Of a stretch of 54,270 nt of DNA, positions 19,654 through 27,409 are shown piece after piece. The notes under the pieces were generated by a model, which was not told the origin of the DNA, made no database searches, and was given only the letters and a program-made list of their open reading frames with translations. The DNA lies in the NCBI GenBank assembly GCA_903906695.1, contig CAIVLG010000001.1, positions 1 to 54,270 of the forward strand, read 5' to 3'. Position numbers and translations under genes: made by a program. Every line of letters begins with the position of its first letter. Positions within the stretch are counted from its first letter, which is position 1. Origin of the DNA: an uncultured beta proteobacterium (GTDB lineage Bacteria; Pseudomonadota; Gammaproteobacteria; Burkholderiales; Burkholderiaceae_C).

Positions 19654-20340
19654 ATGAATACCAGCATGGCCAGCGCTGATGCCATCATCGGTATGAACTA
19701 CCGTTACCAGCCCAGAGATCCAAGTCGCAGGATCAAGGGTCTGGTAATAGTGATTGCCTTGCATGCTTTCATGGGCTATGCGCTGGTCTCGGGCATGGCC
19801 CGCAAAGGGCTTAACTTCATCAAGAAGCCGCTGGAAGCGGTGGTGATCCAGGAAGTGATCATTCCGCCGCCACCTCCACCGCCTCCGCCCAAGAAGGTGG
19901 AAACCCCCAAAGAGATGGTCAAGACGGAGGCACCGCCGCCACCCTATGTGCCGCCACCGGACGTGGCGCCGCAGGTGAGTTCGGGGATTTCGATCGCATC
20001 GACCACCACGGTGCCGACCGCCCCGGTGGCCATTGCACCGCCGCCTCCGCCGGCGCCACCGGCACCGGCAAGACCAGCACCGAACCGCAATGACATTGCA
20101 GTGGCCTGTCCGACCCAGGTCGCCCCGGAGATGCCGCGCAAGGCGATTCAGGAGGGCACCGAGGGTGTCGTCAAGGCCCAGATCCACATCAAGGGCGGCG
20201 TCATTCAGGATGTCACGATTGTGTCGGGTCCACGCGTGTTTCACGCTGCGGTCAAGGCCGCCATGATGCAGTACAAGTGCATCTCTGACGCCGGTGGTGA
20301 AGTGGTCGCCACCCAGGAATTCAACTTCAAGCTGGAGTGA
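19654..20340 (+). CDS. tonB: TonB family energy transducer
   Basis: This 228-residue protein has a short cytoplasmic N-terminus, one membrane anchor (about residues 28-48, GLVIVIALHAFMGYALVSGM), a Pro-rich periplasmic spacer (IIPPPPPPPPPKKVE and further Pro runs), and a C-terminal TonB domain starting near VACPTQVAPEMPRKAIQEGT and ending EFNFKLE. It spans the periplasm to energise outer-membrane receptors. The ATG at 19654 is preferred over an upstream in-frame start that would overlap exbD. Dedicated partners are probably the two receptors downstream. Confidence 0.92.
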   Translation: MNTSMASADAIIGMNYRYQPRDPSRRIKGLVIVIALHAFMGYALVSGMARKGLNFIKKPLEAVVIQEVIIPPPPPPPPPKKVETPKEMVKTEAPPPPYVPPPDVAPQVSSGISIASTTTVPTAPVAIAPPPPPAPPAPARPAPNRNDIAVACPTQVAPEMPRKAIQEGTEGVVKAQIHIKGGVIQDVTIVSGPRVFHAAVKAAMMQYKCISDAGGEVVATQEFNFKLE

Positions 20341-20363
20341 TTCGAGTGACTCCTGCTTCCAAT

Positions 20364-20378
20364 CCGGGGTATCCCCGG
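20364..20378 (+). other. Short perfect hairpin between tonB and the S41 protease gene
   Basis: CCGGGG (20364-20369) pairs with CCCCGG (20373-20378) around TAT. It is not followed by a T-run, so it may be a processing or stabilising hairpin or a weak attenuator between tonB and the protease gene, not a proper terminator. Confidence 0.35.
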
Positions 20379-20394
20379 TTACTCGGGAACATGG

Positions 20395-21744
20395 ATGAAA
20401 TCTGGCAGAACAGGCCTTAACCTTGCTGCTTTGCTGGCCGCAATTTCCCTGCTCGCACTGAGCGGCTGCGGTGGTGGCGGTAGCGGCCCCAGCGGGGTTG
20501 CAAGCAGCACAACGTGTGATCTGGCCTCGCAGGACAACTGGCTGCGCAGCTATATGCAGGACTGGTACTTCTGGTCTGGCGCATCGCCCAACCCCGATCC
20601 CACCGGCTACGACACGCTGCAGAAATACTTTGACGCGCTGTTGTTCACCGGTAGTGGCGCAGTGCCGGCTGATCGCTGGAGCTACATCTCTGACAGCGCC
20701 AGTTACAACCAGTTCTTCCAGGAAGGCACGACCCTGGGCTACGGCATCTTCGTCAACGGACTGGAGTTGCAACTCCCGCTGAAGCTGCGCTTTGTCGAAG
20801 CGCAGTCACCCGCGGCATCTCAGGGCCTGGCACGCGGCGATGTCATTCTGGCTGTCAACGGTCGCCCCGCTGCCGAATTAATCGCTGCCAACGACTTCAG
20901 CGCGCTGAACCCCTCGCAGCAAGGCGATACGCTCACGCTGCAGATCGCCAGCGGAGCCGGATCGAGAAACGTGACGCTGACTGCGGCCAACTACACGCTG
21001 ACCCCGGTACCGGTGGCGCGCGTGCTGACATTGGCCAATGGAAGCCGCGCCGGCTATCTGGTCGTCAAAGACTTCATCACACAGGCCGAAACCCCTCTGG
21101 CGACCGCCTTTCAGGACTTTCGGGCGGCTCGAGCCACCGAGCTGATTCTGGATCTGCGCTACAACGGCGGTGGACGCATTTCCACAGCCAATGTCTTGGC
21201 CTCGCTGATGGCGGGCAGCGCGCAGGACGGCAAGCTGTTCACGCGCCTGAGTTACAGCGCCAAGCAATCCTCGCACAACACCGGCTACACGCTGAGCGCG
21301 TCCGCGCCGGGATTCTCAAGGGTCGTCGTGCTGACCGGTCAGCGCACCTGCTCGGCAAGTGAGCTGATTGTCAATGGGCTCAAACCCTATCTGCAGGTTG
21401 TCACGGTGGGTGAGACCAGCTGCGGCAAACCGTTCGGATTCAACCCGGCCACGTCCTGCGACAAGACCTTTAGCGCCGTCAACTTCGAGGCACTGAACTC
21501 CCGCAACGAGGGTCGCTACTACGACGGTATTGCGGCCACTTGCAAGGTCGCCGAAAACTTCAGCGGTCAGTTGGGTGACCCGAGCGAAACCTTGACCGCC
21601 GCTGCCGCCAGCTACCTGCAAAGTGGAACCTGTCCGGCAGTGGCTACGGTCGCGACAAGATCTGCAAGAGAATTGTCCACCTCGCGCCGAACTGCAAATA
21701 GCTCGCGAGAGCCTGGCGTGTGGAGCGACATGTGGGCGGATTGA
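20395..21744 (+). CDS. S41 family (C-terminal processing type) peptidase, lipoprotein
   Basis: The 449-residue protein has a lipoprotein signal (LLALSGC, lipid Cys25) and a Gly-rich linker. The PDZ-like region is at about 115-195 (VEAQSPAASQGLARGDVILAVNG). The S41 catalytic core carries Ser320 in TCSASELIVNGL and Lys345 in SCGKPFGF, 25 residues apart as in Tsp/CtpA. It is therefore a periplasmic Ser/Lys protease. It lies 54 bp after tonB and 232 bp before the first receptor, hinting at work on imported peptides or receptor complexes (inference). Cysteines near the active site are unusual and could form disulfides. Confidence 0.88.
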   Translation: MKSGRTGLNLAALLAAISLLALSGCGGGGSGPSGVASSTTCDLASQDNWLRSYMQDWYFWSGASPNPDPTGYDTLQKYFDALLFTGSGAVPADRWSYISDSASYNQFFQEGTTLGYGIFVNGLELQLPLKLRFVEAQSPAASQGLARGDVILAVNGRPAAELIAANDFSALNPSQQGDTLTLQIASGAGSRNVTLTAANYTLTPVPVARVLTLANGSRAGYLVVKDFITQAETPLATAFQDFRAARATELILDLRYNGGGRISTANVLASLMAGSAQDGKLFTRLSYSAKQSSHNTGYTLSASAPGFSRVVVLTGQRTCSASELIVNGLKPYLQVVTVGETSCGKPFGFNPATSCDKTFSAVNFEALNSRNEGRYYDGIAATCKVAENFSGQLGDPSETLTAAAASYLQSGTCPAVATVATRSARELSTSRRTANSSREPGVWSDMWAD

Positions 21745-21796
21745 AGCCAGCGCCACAAACATAGCCGGACTCGCTCGCCACACGCATGTGGCAGTG

Positions 21797-21976
21797 CGAT
21801 GTATTTTGGCGACAAGCGGTGAATTTTTTAGGTAACTTGATTTACCTCAATCTAACTTTACAAACTATTACATTAAAGTCATCCCACGGAAACAGAAACA
21901 GGGCCCGAAAACCTTTTGCCCTGTCGCCAATCTTGGTGCATGTTGCTCTGATTTCCAATTAGTTGAAGGAACATCC
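21797..21976 (+). promoter_or_regulatory. Upstream/leader region of receptor 1, paralogous to that of receptor 2
   Basis: This 180-bp stretch aligns over almost its whole length with 27224-27409. Shared pieces include GATGTATTTTGGC, TTTACAAACT, TTAAAGTC, GGAAACAGAAACAGG, CCTGTCGCC, TTGGTGCA, CTCTGATTTCCAAT and GAAGGAACA. A hairpin ACAGGGC/GCCCTGT (21898-21904 with 21918-21924) is enclosed by a possible GGAAA/TTTCC helix (21888-21892 with 21952-21956) whose 3' strand lies 8 bp from the ribosome site. The 5' part probably holds the promoter. Function is unknown; it matches no riboswitch class I recognise. Confidence 0.6.
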
Positions 21977-24900
21977 GTGGGAAATATCAGGCATGGCGGA
22001 GCGCTCTTCGTGACACGCATTTCGACATTCAAACCCGCTTACAAGCCGGTCACACTGGCAGTTCTCGCGCTTATGTTTTTGCAGTCGGTCGCGGCGCAAA
22101 CAGCTCCAGCAGAGGCAGATGCGTCAGGCGCCAAGCCGGCATCGGAAGCCACGCAGAAGCCCGGTGAGCCGCATAAGCTCGAATCGGTTGTCGTATCCGG
22201 TTCGCGCATCAAGCGCGACACCTTCAGCACACCGGCGCCGGTGACTATCATCCGCAATGAAGACGCCGTAGCAGCAGGTTTTACCTCGACCGCACAAGTG
22301 TTGCAAAGCACAGCGGTCACCGGCGGTCAGGGCCAAATCAACAACGCCTATGGCGGCTTTGTTACCGAGGGCGGCCCTGGTGCCAACACCATCGGCCTGC
22401 GTGGCTTCGACCCGACACGCACCCTGGTGCTGCTGAACGGCCGCCGGATGGCTCCGTCGGGCACGCGCGGTTCGGTCGGTGCATCAGACCTGAACACGCT
22501 ACCCAGCTCCATCATTGACCGTATCGAGGTTTTGAAGGATGGTGCCTCCTCCATCTACGGATCGGACGCCGTGGCCGGCGTGGTGAACATCATCACCAAG
22601 AAAGACCTGACCTCGATCACTCTGGACGGCTCGCTGTCCAACACGGGGGCCGGCGGCGGCAATTCGCGCAACTTCGCAATTTCCGGCGGCAACGTCACTG
22701 ACAACACGCGCTTCCTGGCCTCGTATCAATTCAACCAGCAAGACAGTTTGACCTTGGGTCAACGCGACTGGACCCGGTGCAATACCGATTACCGTCGCAC
22801 CAGCGTAGGCGGTGTGGTGGGTGCATGGGGTAGCTCTGACTTTGTTGATCCACTCACCGGACAGCCGAAGTGCTACCCGATCACTGGCACCGGTTCGAAC
22901 GGGGTCACGATCAATACCCTTGGCACTGCCAGCCGCACTGGCGTCGGCGCCCCCGGTTCGGTAGGTACCACGTTCAACCGCTGGCGCCCCAACGCCGCCA
23001 TTACCACCGACCTGGTTGGTTATGAAGGTGTAGGCGGCGGCTCCAACAGCCTCAATGTTCGCGATACGTTTGATCCCCTCATGCTGAACAAAGACCTCCT
23101 GTCTCCAGTGCGCAACCAGAACTTTTATTCCCAAGGTGGCGTGGATTTGCACATGCTGGGCGACGCCGAGCTGTATTACGAACTGCTGTTTAACCGTCGG
23201 GAGTCCAGCCAAACGGGTTATCGCCAACTTGCGCTCGACTACATGAAGGGCAGTCCGTTGATCCCTGCCAACCTCGCTTCATTAGCCAGTTTCTCGGGGC
23301 CGACGGTCACCACAAACGGCGCCAACGTCGGGGTGCGTGCTTTCATCGGTTTTGGCAATGACCAATCCAGCCAGTCGGTTGACTTTAACCGCCTGGTCGT
23401 CGGTTTGCGCGGCGCTGTCGCAAGTACCGGCTGGGATTACGACGTTTCGGCGATGACCAGCCACAGCAGTGGTTCTTACACCTTCTACGCGTTCTTGACT
23501 GATCGTTTGGCGCAAAGCTCGAATGTGGTCGCCAGCGGCAGCGGTTTTGCCTGCGTTAACCCAGCCAACGGCTGCGTTGCCGCACCCGCCTTGACTCCCG
23601 CAGTGATCGGCGGACAACTGCCCGCCAATTGGGTGAACTATGTCTGGCAACCGGTGACCGGTGTGACCAAGTACACGGAAAACGTCCTGACCGCTTCAGT
23701 CACCGGGCCGTTGTTCTCTCTGCCCTACGGCAAAGTGAAGGGGGCCTTTGGTGTTGAGTCCCGCAATAACAGTATCGACGACACACCAGCTGCCGATTCC
23801 ATAGCGGGCAATCTGTTTAACTTTACCACCTCTGCACCGACGCGCGGCAGCGATCGGGCCAATGATGTGTTTGCCGAGATTGAGGTTCCGTTGCTGAAGA
23901 ATCTACCGGCCATTCAAGAGCTCACCCTGAACGCATCGAGCCGCTGGTCCAATTACGAGTCCTATGGTTCTGCATCCACCTACAAAGCCGGTGCGTTGTG
24001 GACGCCGGCGAGTTGGCTCACCCTGCGTGGAACCAGTGGTACTTCCTACCGCGCTCCGGCCTTGTATGAACAGTTCCTGGGTGCCACCTCCGGCTTCGTG
24101 AGTTCTCAAAACGACCCTTGCAATAACTGGGATTCGTCAAGCCTCGCCGGTACCACACGGGCCAAAAACTGCCAAAGCGAAGGGCTTCCCGCCGGTTACA
24201 CCGCCACGCAAAGCGTTTCGGTCATCAACTCTGGCGGAAGTGCCGCAGGCCTGAAGGCGGAAACTTCGACGAACAAGTCCTTGGGCGTCATTTTCCAGCC
24301 GGGCTTGCCGTCGGGCTGGGGTGACCTGTCGCTGGCTGTTGACCGTTTCGACATCCAGGTTGAAAACGGTGTTGCGCGCGCTGGATATAGTGCAATTCTG
24401 AGCCGCTGCTATGACGACCCGGCGTTCCGCGCCGGTGGCGGTTTCTGCCGCCTGATTGCGCCACGCAACCCGGTGAACAATGCGCTCACTGTGAACGACA
24501 GCTACGTCAATTTGGCGACCGACATCTCCCGCGGCTACGACTTCACCGGGCGCTACACCAACGATGTGGGCGTCGGCCGTCTGCGCATGAACTTGCAGCT
24601 CACACATTACATCGAGCAGTCCAACAAGTTGTTTGCCGAGGACACACTCGACAACACCAGTGGCACGCTTGGGCAACCTAGTTGGTCGGGCGTCCTGGAC
24701 GTTAACTACACCGTGAAGGCCTGGAACTACTACTACGGGCTGGAGTGGGTCGGCAAGACGTCGAGCTACGATTACTATGGGGAAGATCCGGCAACGAGCA
24801 CCTATAAGCTCGACACTCCCAACTACTTCCTGCACTCGGCGTCCATCACGTACAAAGACACGGTTGGCAAGTGGAGCGCCACGTTTGGCATTCGCAACCT

Positions 24901-25024
24901 GGCCGACGTGAAGCCCTCGGCAATTTCTTCAGGGGTTGTCAGTCGGGTTGGCAATGCCCCGCTGTACAGCGGTTATGACTACACGGGCCGTCGCTTCTTC
25001 GTGAACGTGTCGAAGACGTTCTAA
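21977..25024 (+). CDS. TonB-dependent outer-membrane receptor 1 (1015 aa)
   Basis: The protein has a GTG start with a GAAGGAACA site, a signal peptide ending VAAQTAP, a TonB-box-like LESVVVSGSRIKRD, a plug domain (about residues 75-205, with GPGANTIGLRGFDPTRTLVLLNG and IDRIEVLKDGASSIYGSDAV) and a beta-barrel ending in FFVNVSKTF (terminal Phe). No STN domain is present, so it is not a sigma-signalling transducer. Four close Cys pairs (268/299, 526/533, 715/732, 811/824) suggest disulfide-bonded loops. It belongs to the large-barrel group common in proteobacteria that use peptides or carbohydrates. The substrate is inferred to be peptide only from the neighbours. Confidence 0.93.
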   Translation: MGNIRHGGALFVTRISTFKPAYKPVTLAVLALMFLQSVAAQTAPAEADASGAKPASEATQKPGEPHKLESVVVSGSRIKRDTFSTPAPVTIIRNEDAVAAGFTSTAQVLQSTAVTGGQGQINNAYGGFVTEGGPGANTIGLRGFDPTRTLVLLNGRRMAPSGTRGSVGASDLNTLPSSIIDRIEVLKDGASSIYGSDAVAGVVNIITKKDLTSITLDGSLSNTGAGGGNSRNFAISGGNVTDNTRFLASYQFNQQDSLTLGQRDWTRCNTDYRRTSVGGVVGAWGSSDFVDPLTGQPKCYPITGTGSNGVTINTLGTASRTGVGAPGSVGTTFNRWRPNAAITTDLVGYEGVGGGSNSLNVRDTFDPLMLNKDLLSPVRNQNFYSQGGVDLHMLGDAELYYELLFNRRESSQTGYRQLALDYMKGSPLIPANLASLASFSGPTVTTNGANVGVRAFIGFGNDQSSQSVDFNRLVVGLRGAVASTGWDYDVSAMTSHSSGSYTFYAFLTDRLAQSSNVVASGSGFACVNPANGCVAAPALTPAVIGGQLPANWVNYVWQPVTGVTKYTENVLTASVTGPLFSLPYGKVKGAFGVESRNNSIDDTPAADSIAGNLFNFTTSAPTRGSDRANDVFAEIEVPLLKNLPAIQELTLNASSRWSNYESYGSASTYKAGALWTPASWLTLRGTSGTSYRAPALYEQFLGATSGFVSSQNDPCNNWDSSSLAGTTRAKNCQSEGLPAGYTATQSVSVINSGGSAAGLKAETSTNKSLGVIFQPGLPSGWGDLSLAVDRFDIQVENGVARAGYSAILSRCYDDPAFRAGGGFCRLIAPRNPVNNALTVNDSYVNLATDISRGYDFTGRYTNDVGVGRLRMNLQLTHYIEQSNKLFAEDTLDNTSGTLGQPSWSGVLDVNYTVKAWNYYYGLEWVGKTSSYDYYGEDPATSTYKLDTPNYFLHSASITYKDTVGKWSATFGIRNLADVKPSAISSGVVSRVGNAPLYSGYDYTGRRFFVNVSKTF

Positions 25025-25036
25025 TCAACGTCACCG

Positions 25037-25072
25037 AAGGCCCTGACAATCGAATTGTCAGGGCCTTTTTTT
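25037..25072 (+). terminator. Rho-independent terminator after receptor 1
   Basis: A 14-bp stem AAGGCCCTGACAAT (25037-25050) pairs perfectly with ATTGTCAGGGCCTT (25054-25067) around CGA, and T residues follow. It should end the receptor transcript. The S9 peptidase start lies 15 bp beyond the element, so that gene is expressed by read-through or from another promoter. Confidence 0.93.
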
Positions 25073-25087
25073 ATTTAGGGATTGATC

Positions 25088-27160
25088 GTGAAAAATGTAG
25101 CCTCATCATTGAGTCGCGCTGCAACCTGGGTGGCACTTTCGTGCCTGTTTGCAGTTCAGGCCTCGGCGCAAACAGCCTCGCCAACGGCGACCATCCGGGT
25201 TCCGACCCCGGCACAGTTGGCGCAGTTTCCTGCCATGACGGGCTTTCGGGTTTCACCCGATGGCAAGCACATGCTTGCCATTGAAAGCGCGGGTGACACG
25301 CGCAGCATCGTGGTCTGGAAACTGGCTGATCTGTCGACCAAGCCCACAGTTATCGGAGCCAGGAACATGCAGATCCGAAGTGCAAGGTTCTTGAAGAATG
25401 ATTTGCTGGAGGTGGTTCTGATGCAGCCCTACGACCTCCGTGGCGATGAGTTCGTAAAGACATTCATCAATAAGCTGCTGTTCACGGATCTGGAAGGGAA
25501 AAATTGGATTGAGCCAATGGCGGCAGCCGATATCGCCCGCTCGGCAGATGCCAAGATCCAGGCAGCGCTCTTCAACCCGTCGGTGCTGAGCCGCATGCCG
25601 GCCGACCCGGACCACATCGTGCTGGAAAGTGACTCCCGGGGCGAAACCCGGGACGTGTTCCGCTACAACGTGCGAACAGGCACCGCGACCCGATTGATGC
25701 GGCTGGGCGAGTTCGATAGCAATGTCTGGGTCAATGCGGCAGGCGTTCCTTGGGCGAAGGCGCGCGCCGGAACCGATGGTAGCGGTGCGTTTGTTGCAAT
25801 CGATTTTCGCGCGACCAACGGCGATTGGGAGGAACACTTCCGCAGTTATGTCAAAAATCGTGATGTGGTGGATGTCATAGCGCCCGGCGCAAAGGCCAAC
25901 ATCGCCATCATCCGCAGTAATGTTGGACAAGAGTTCTCGAGCATCTACGAGTACGACATTGCGACGAAGAAAAAGGTTTCCACGCTGTTTGAGCACAAAT
26001 TCTTCGATGCCGTTGGTGTGCGCAGTTTGGCAACCGATGATAGTGCACCAGGCGCGGATGGTTTTGATGGCTACACCTACGAAGGAGTCTCAGGCGGAGA
26101 TGTCCACTGGGAAAATCCGGAAATTGACGCGGTGATTCGAGGCATAGCGCAGGCTCTGGGGCTTAAGCAAACCAATCAGAAGTTGATGGCGGTTTCGGGA
26201 TCGAGCCAAGCCGAGGTGCCCTCTTTTGACGGTGTGTCGGTGCGATTGATGCAGCGCATTCCCGGCGAAACACCGACCTACCTGTTCCGGGTCAGTGGCC
26301 TCAACTACCCGACCGAACATTACCTGTTGCAAAAGCAAAATTTGCGCTTGTTGGCCAAAGAGTATCCCGCCATCGACCGGGCCGCTTTGGGAACAGCGCG
26401 TTTCACCTATTACCCCGCGCGTGACGGGCTGAATATTCCCGCCTACCTGACGGTTCCGAACGAAAAACTGTGCGGCCCGGGGCCATATTCGGCAGTGGTA
26501 CACCCGCATGGCGGCCCGTGGGCCCGCGATACGATGGATTTCGATGGATCAGGCTGGGTGCCTTTGCTGGTGACGCAATGCCGGGTGGTGCTGCAACCGC
26601 AGTTCCGCGGCTCTGCTGGCTGGGGCCGCACGCTGTGGCTTGCCGGCGACCGCGAGTGGGGTCAAAAGATGCAGGACGACAAGGACGATGGAGCACGATG
26701 GCTGATCAGCCAGAAACTGGCTGACCCGCACAAGATAGCGATGTTCGGATTTTCGTACGGCGGTTATGCGGCTTTCGCAGCAGCAATACGGCCGAACGAC
26801 CTCTACAAGTGCGCGATTGCCGGCGCCGGGGTATCTGACATCGAGAGAATTTCATCAAGACTTTACACAAACCCTTTCTTCAAAGAGGCCCAGGAGTCAA
26901 CGATTCGCGGGCTGAACCCACTGACGCAAGCCGACAAAATCAAGATCCCCATCATGGTCTACCACGGTGATCGGGATCGAACGGTTCCGCTGATTCAGTC
27001 AGACCTGTTTGCAGATCGGGCCAAATCCTCGGGCAAGCCGGTTGAATACCATGTACTAAAGGACTATGCGCATGGCCCCGCGTGGACGCGTCAAACGATG
27101 ACCCAGCAGTTGACCATCATCAGTGACTATTTGAAGTCCGGCTGTAGTGGCGGCCTCTGA
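25088..27160 (+). CDS. S9 family (prolyl-oligopeptidase-type) peptidase, exported
   Basis: The 690-residue enzyme starts at a GTG (AGGGA site 6 bp away; a TTG two codons earlier is an alternative) with signal peptide FAVQASAQT. The N-terminal part is propeller-like, and the C-terminal alpha/beta hydrolase domain carries Ser556 (FGFSYGGYAAF), Asp630 (HGDRDRTV) and His662 (DYAHGPAW). Such enzymes remove di- or oligopeptides, often after Pro or small residues. Lying between two TonB receptors, it probably trims peptides in the periplasm. A strong terminator separates it from receptor 1. Confidence 0.92.
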   Translation: MKNVASSLSRAATWVALSCLFAVQASAQTASPTATIRVPTPAQLAQFPAMTGFRVSPDGKHMLAIESAGDTRSIVVWKLADLSTKPTVIGARNMQIRSARFLKNDLLEVVLMQPYDLRGDEFVKTFINKLLFTDLEGKNWIEPMAAADIARSADAKIQAALFNPSVLSRMPADPDHIVLESDSRGETRDVFRYNVRTGTATRLMRLGEFDSNVWVNAAGVPWAKARAGTDGSGAFVAIDFRATNGDWEEHFRSYVKNRDVVDVIAPGAKANIAIIRSNVGQEFSSIYEYDIATKKKVSTLFEHKFFDAVGVRSLATDDSAPGADGFDGYTYEGVSGGDVHWENPEIDAVIRGIAQALGLKQTNQKLMAVSGSSQAEVPSFDGVSVRLMQRIPGETPTYLFRVSGLNYPTEHYLLQKQNLRLLAKEYPAIDRAALGTARFTYYPARDGLNIPAYLTVPNEKLCGPGPYSAVVHPHGGPWARDTMDFDGSGWVPLLVTQCRVVLQPQFRGSAGWGRTLWLAGDREWGQKMQDDKDDGARWLISQKLADPHKIAMFGFSYGGYAAFAAAIRPNDLYKCAIAGAGVSDIERISSRLYTNPFFKEAQESTIRGLNPLTQADKIKIPIMVYHGDRDRTVPLIQSDLFADRAKSSGKPVEYHVLKDYAHGPAWTRQTMTQQLTIISDYLKSGCSGGL

Positions 27161-27223
27161 GTCTCGCAAAGTCGCAGCGGAATTTTCCACCCCGACTTTG
27201 TTTAGCACAGCCAAGTTACAACA

Positions 27224-27409
27224 CGATGTATTTTGGCAACAAGCGGGGCTGATTTGACGCAATTGGGTTAGCCCCAATTCAAATTTACAAACTTTTACCT
27301 TAAAGTCGCCACATGGAAACAGAAACAGGTCGGGAACGCGTTCCGACCTGTCGCCGATGTTGGTGCAAGTTTTCTCTGCTCTGATTTCCAATCGACCGAA
27401 GGAACACTC
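27224..27409 (+). promoter_or_regulatory. Upstream/leader region of receptor 2, paralogous to that of receptor 1
   Basis: This 186-bp region aligns with 21797-21976. Its hairpin is ACAGGTCGG/CCGACCTGT (27325-27333 with 27343-27351): the pair that is G-C in copy 1 (21903/21919) is T-A here (27330/27346), and the stem grows by further pairs, so pairing is kept while sequence changes. The outer GGAAA/TTTCC (27315-27319 with 27385-27389) is kept too. An inverted repeat AATTGGG/CCCAATT lies at the promoter-proximal side. There is a 6-bp insertion before CTCTGATTTCC. It directly precedes the ATG of receptor 2. Confidence 0.6.

Noticed and set aside
21660..21744. Frameshift at the C-terminus of the S41 protease
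   Set aside because: The tail is low in recognisable motifs, but catalytic residues and length are normal, and no alternative frame continues a known domain.
21797..21976. Known riboswitch (cobalamin, TPP or other) before receptor 1
   Set aside because: No B12-box-like or thi-box sequence was found; the hairpin pattern matches no class I know.
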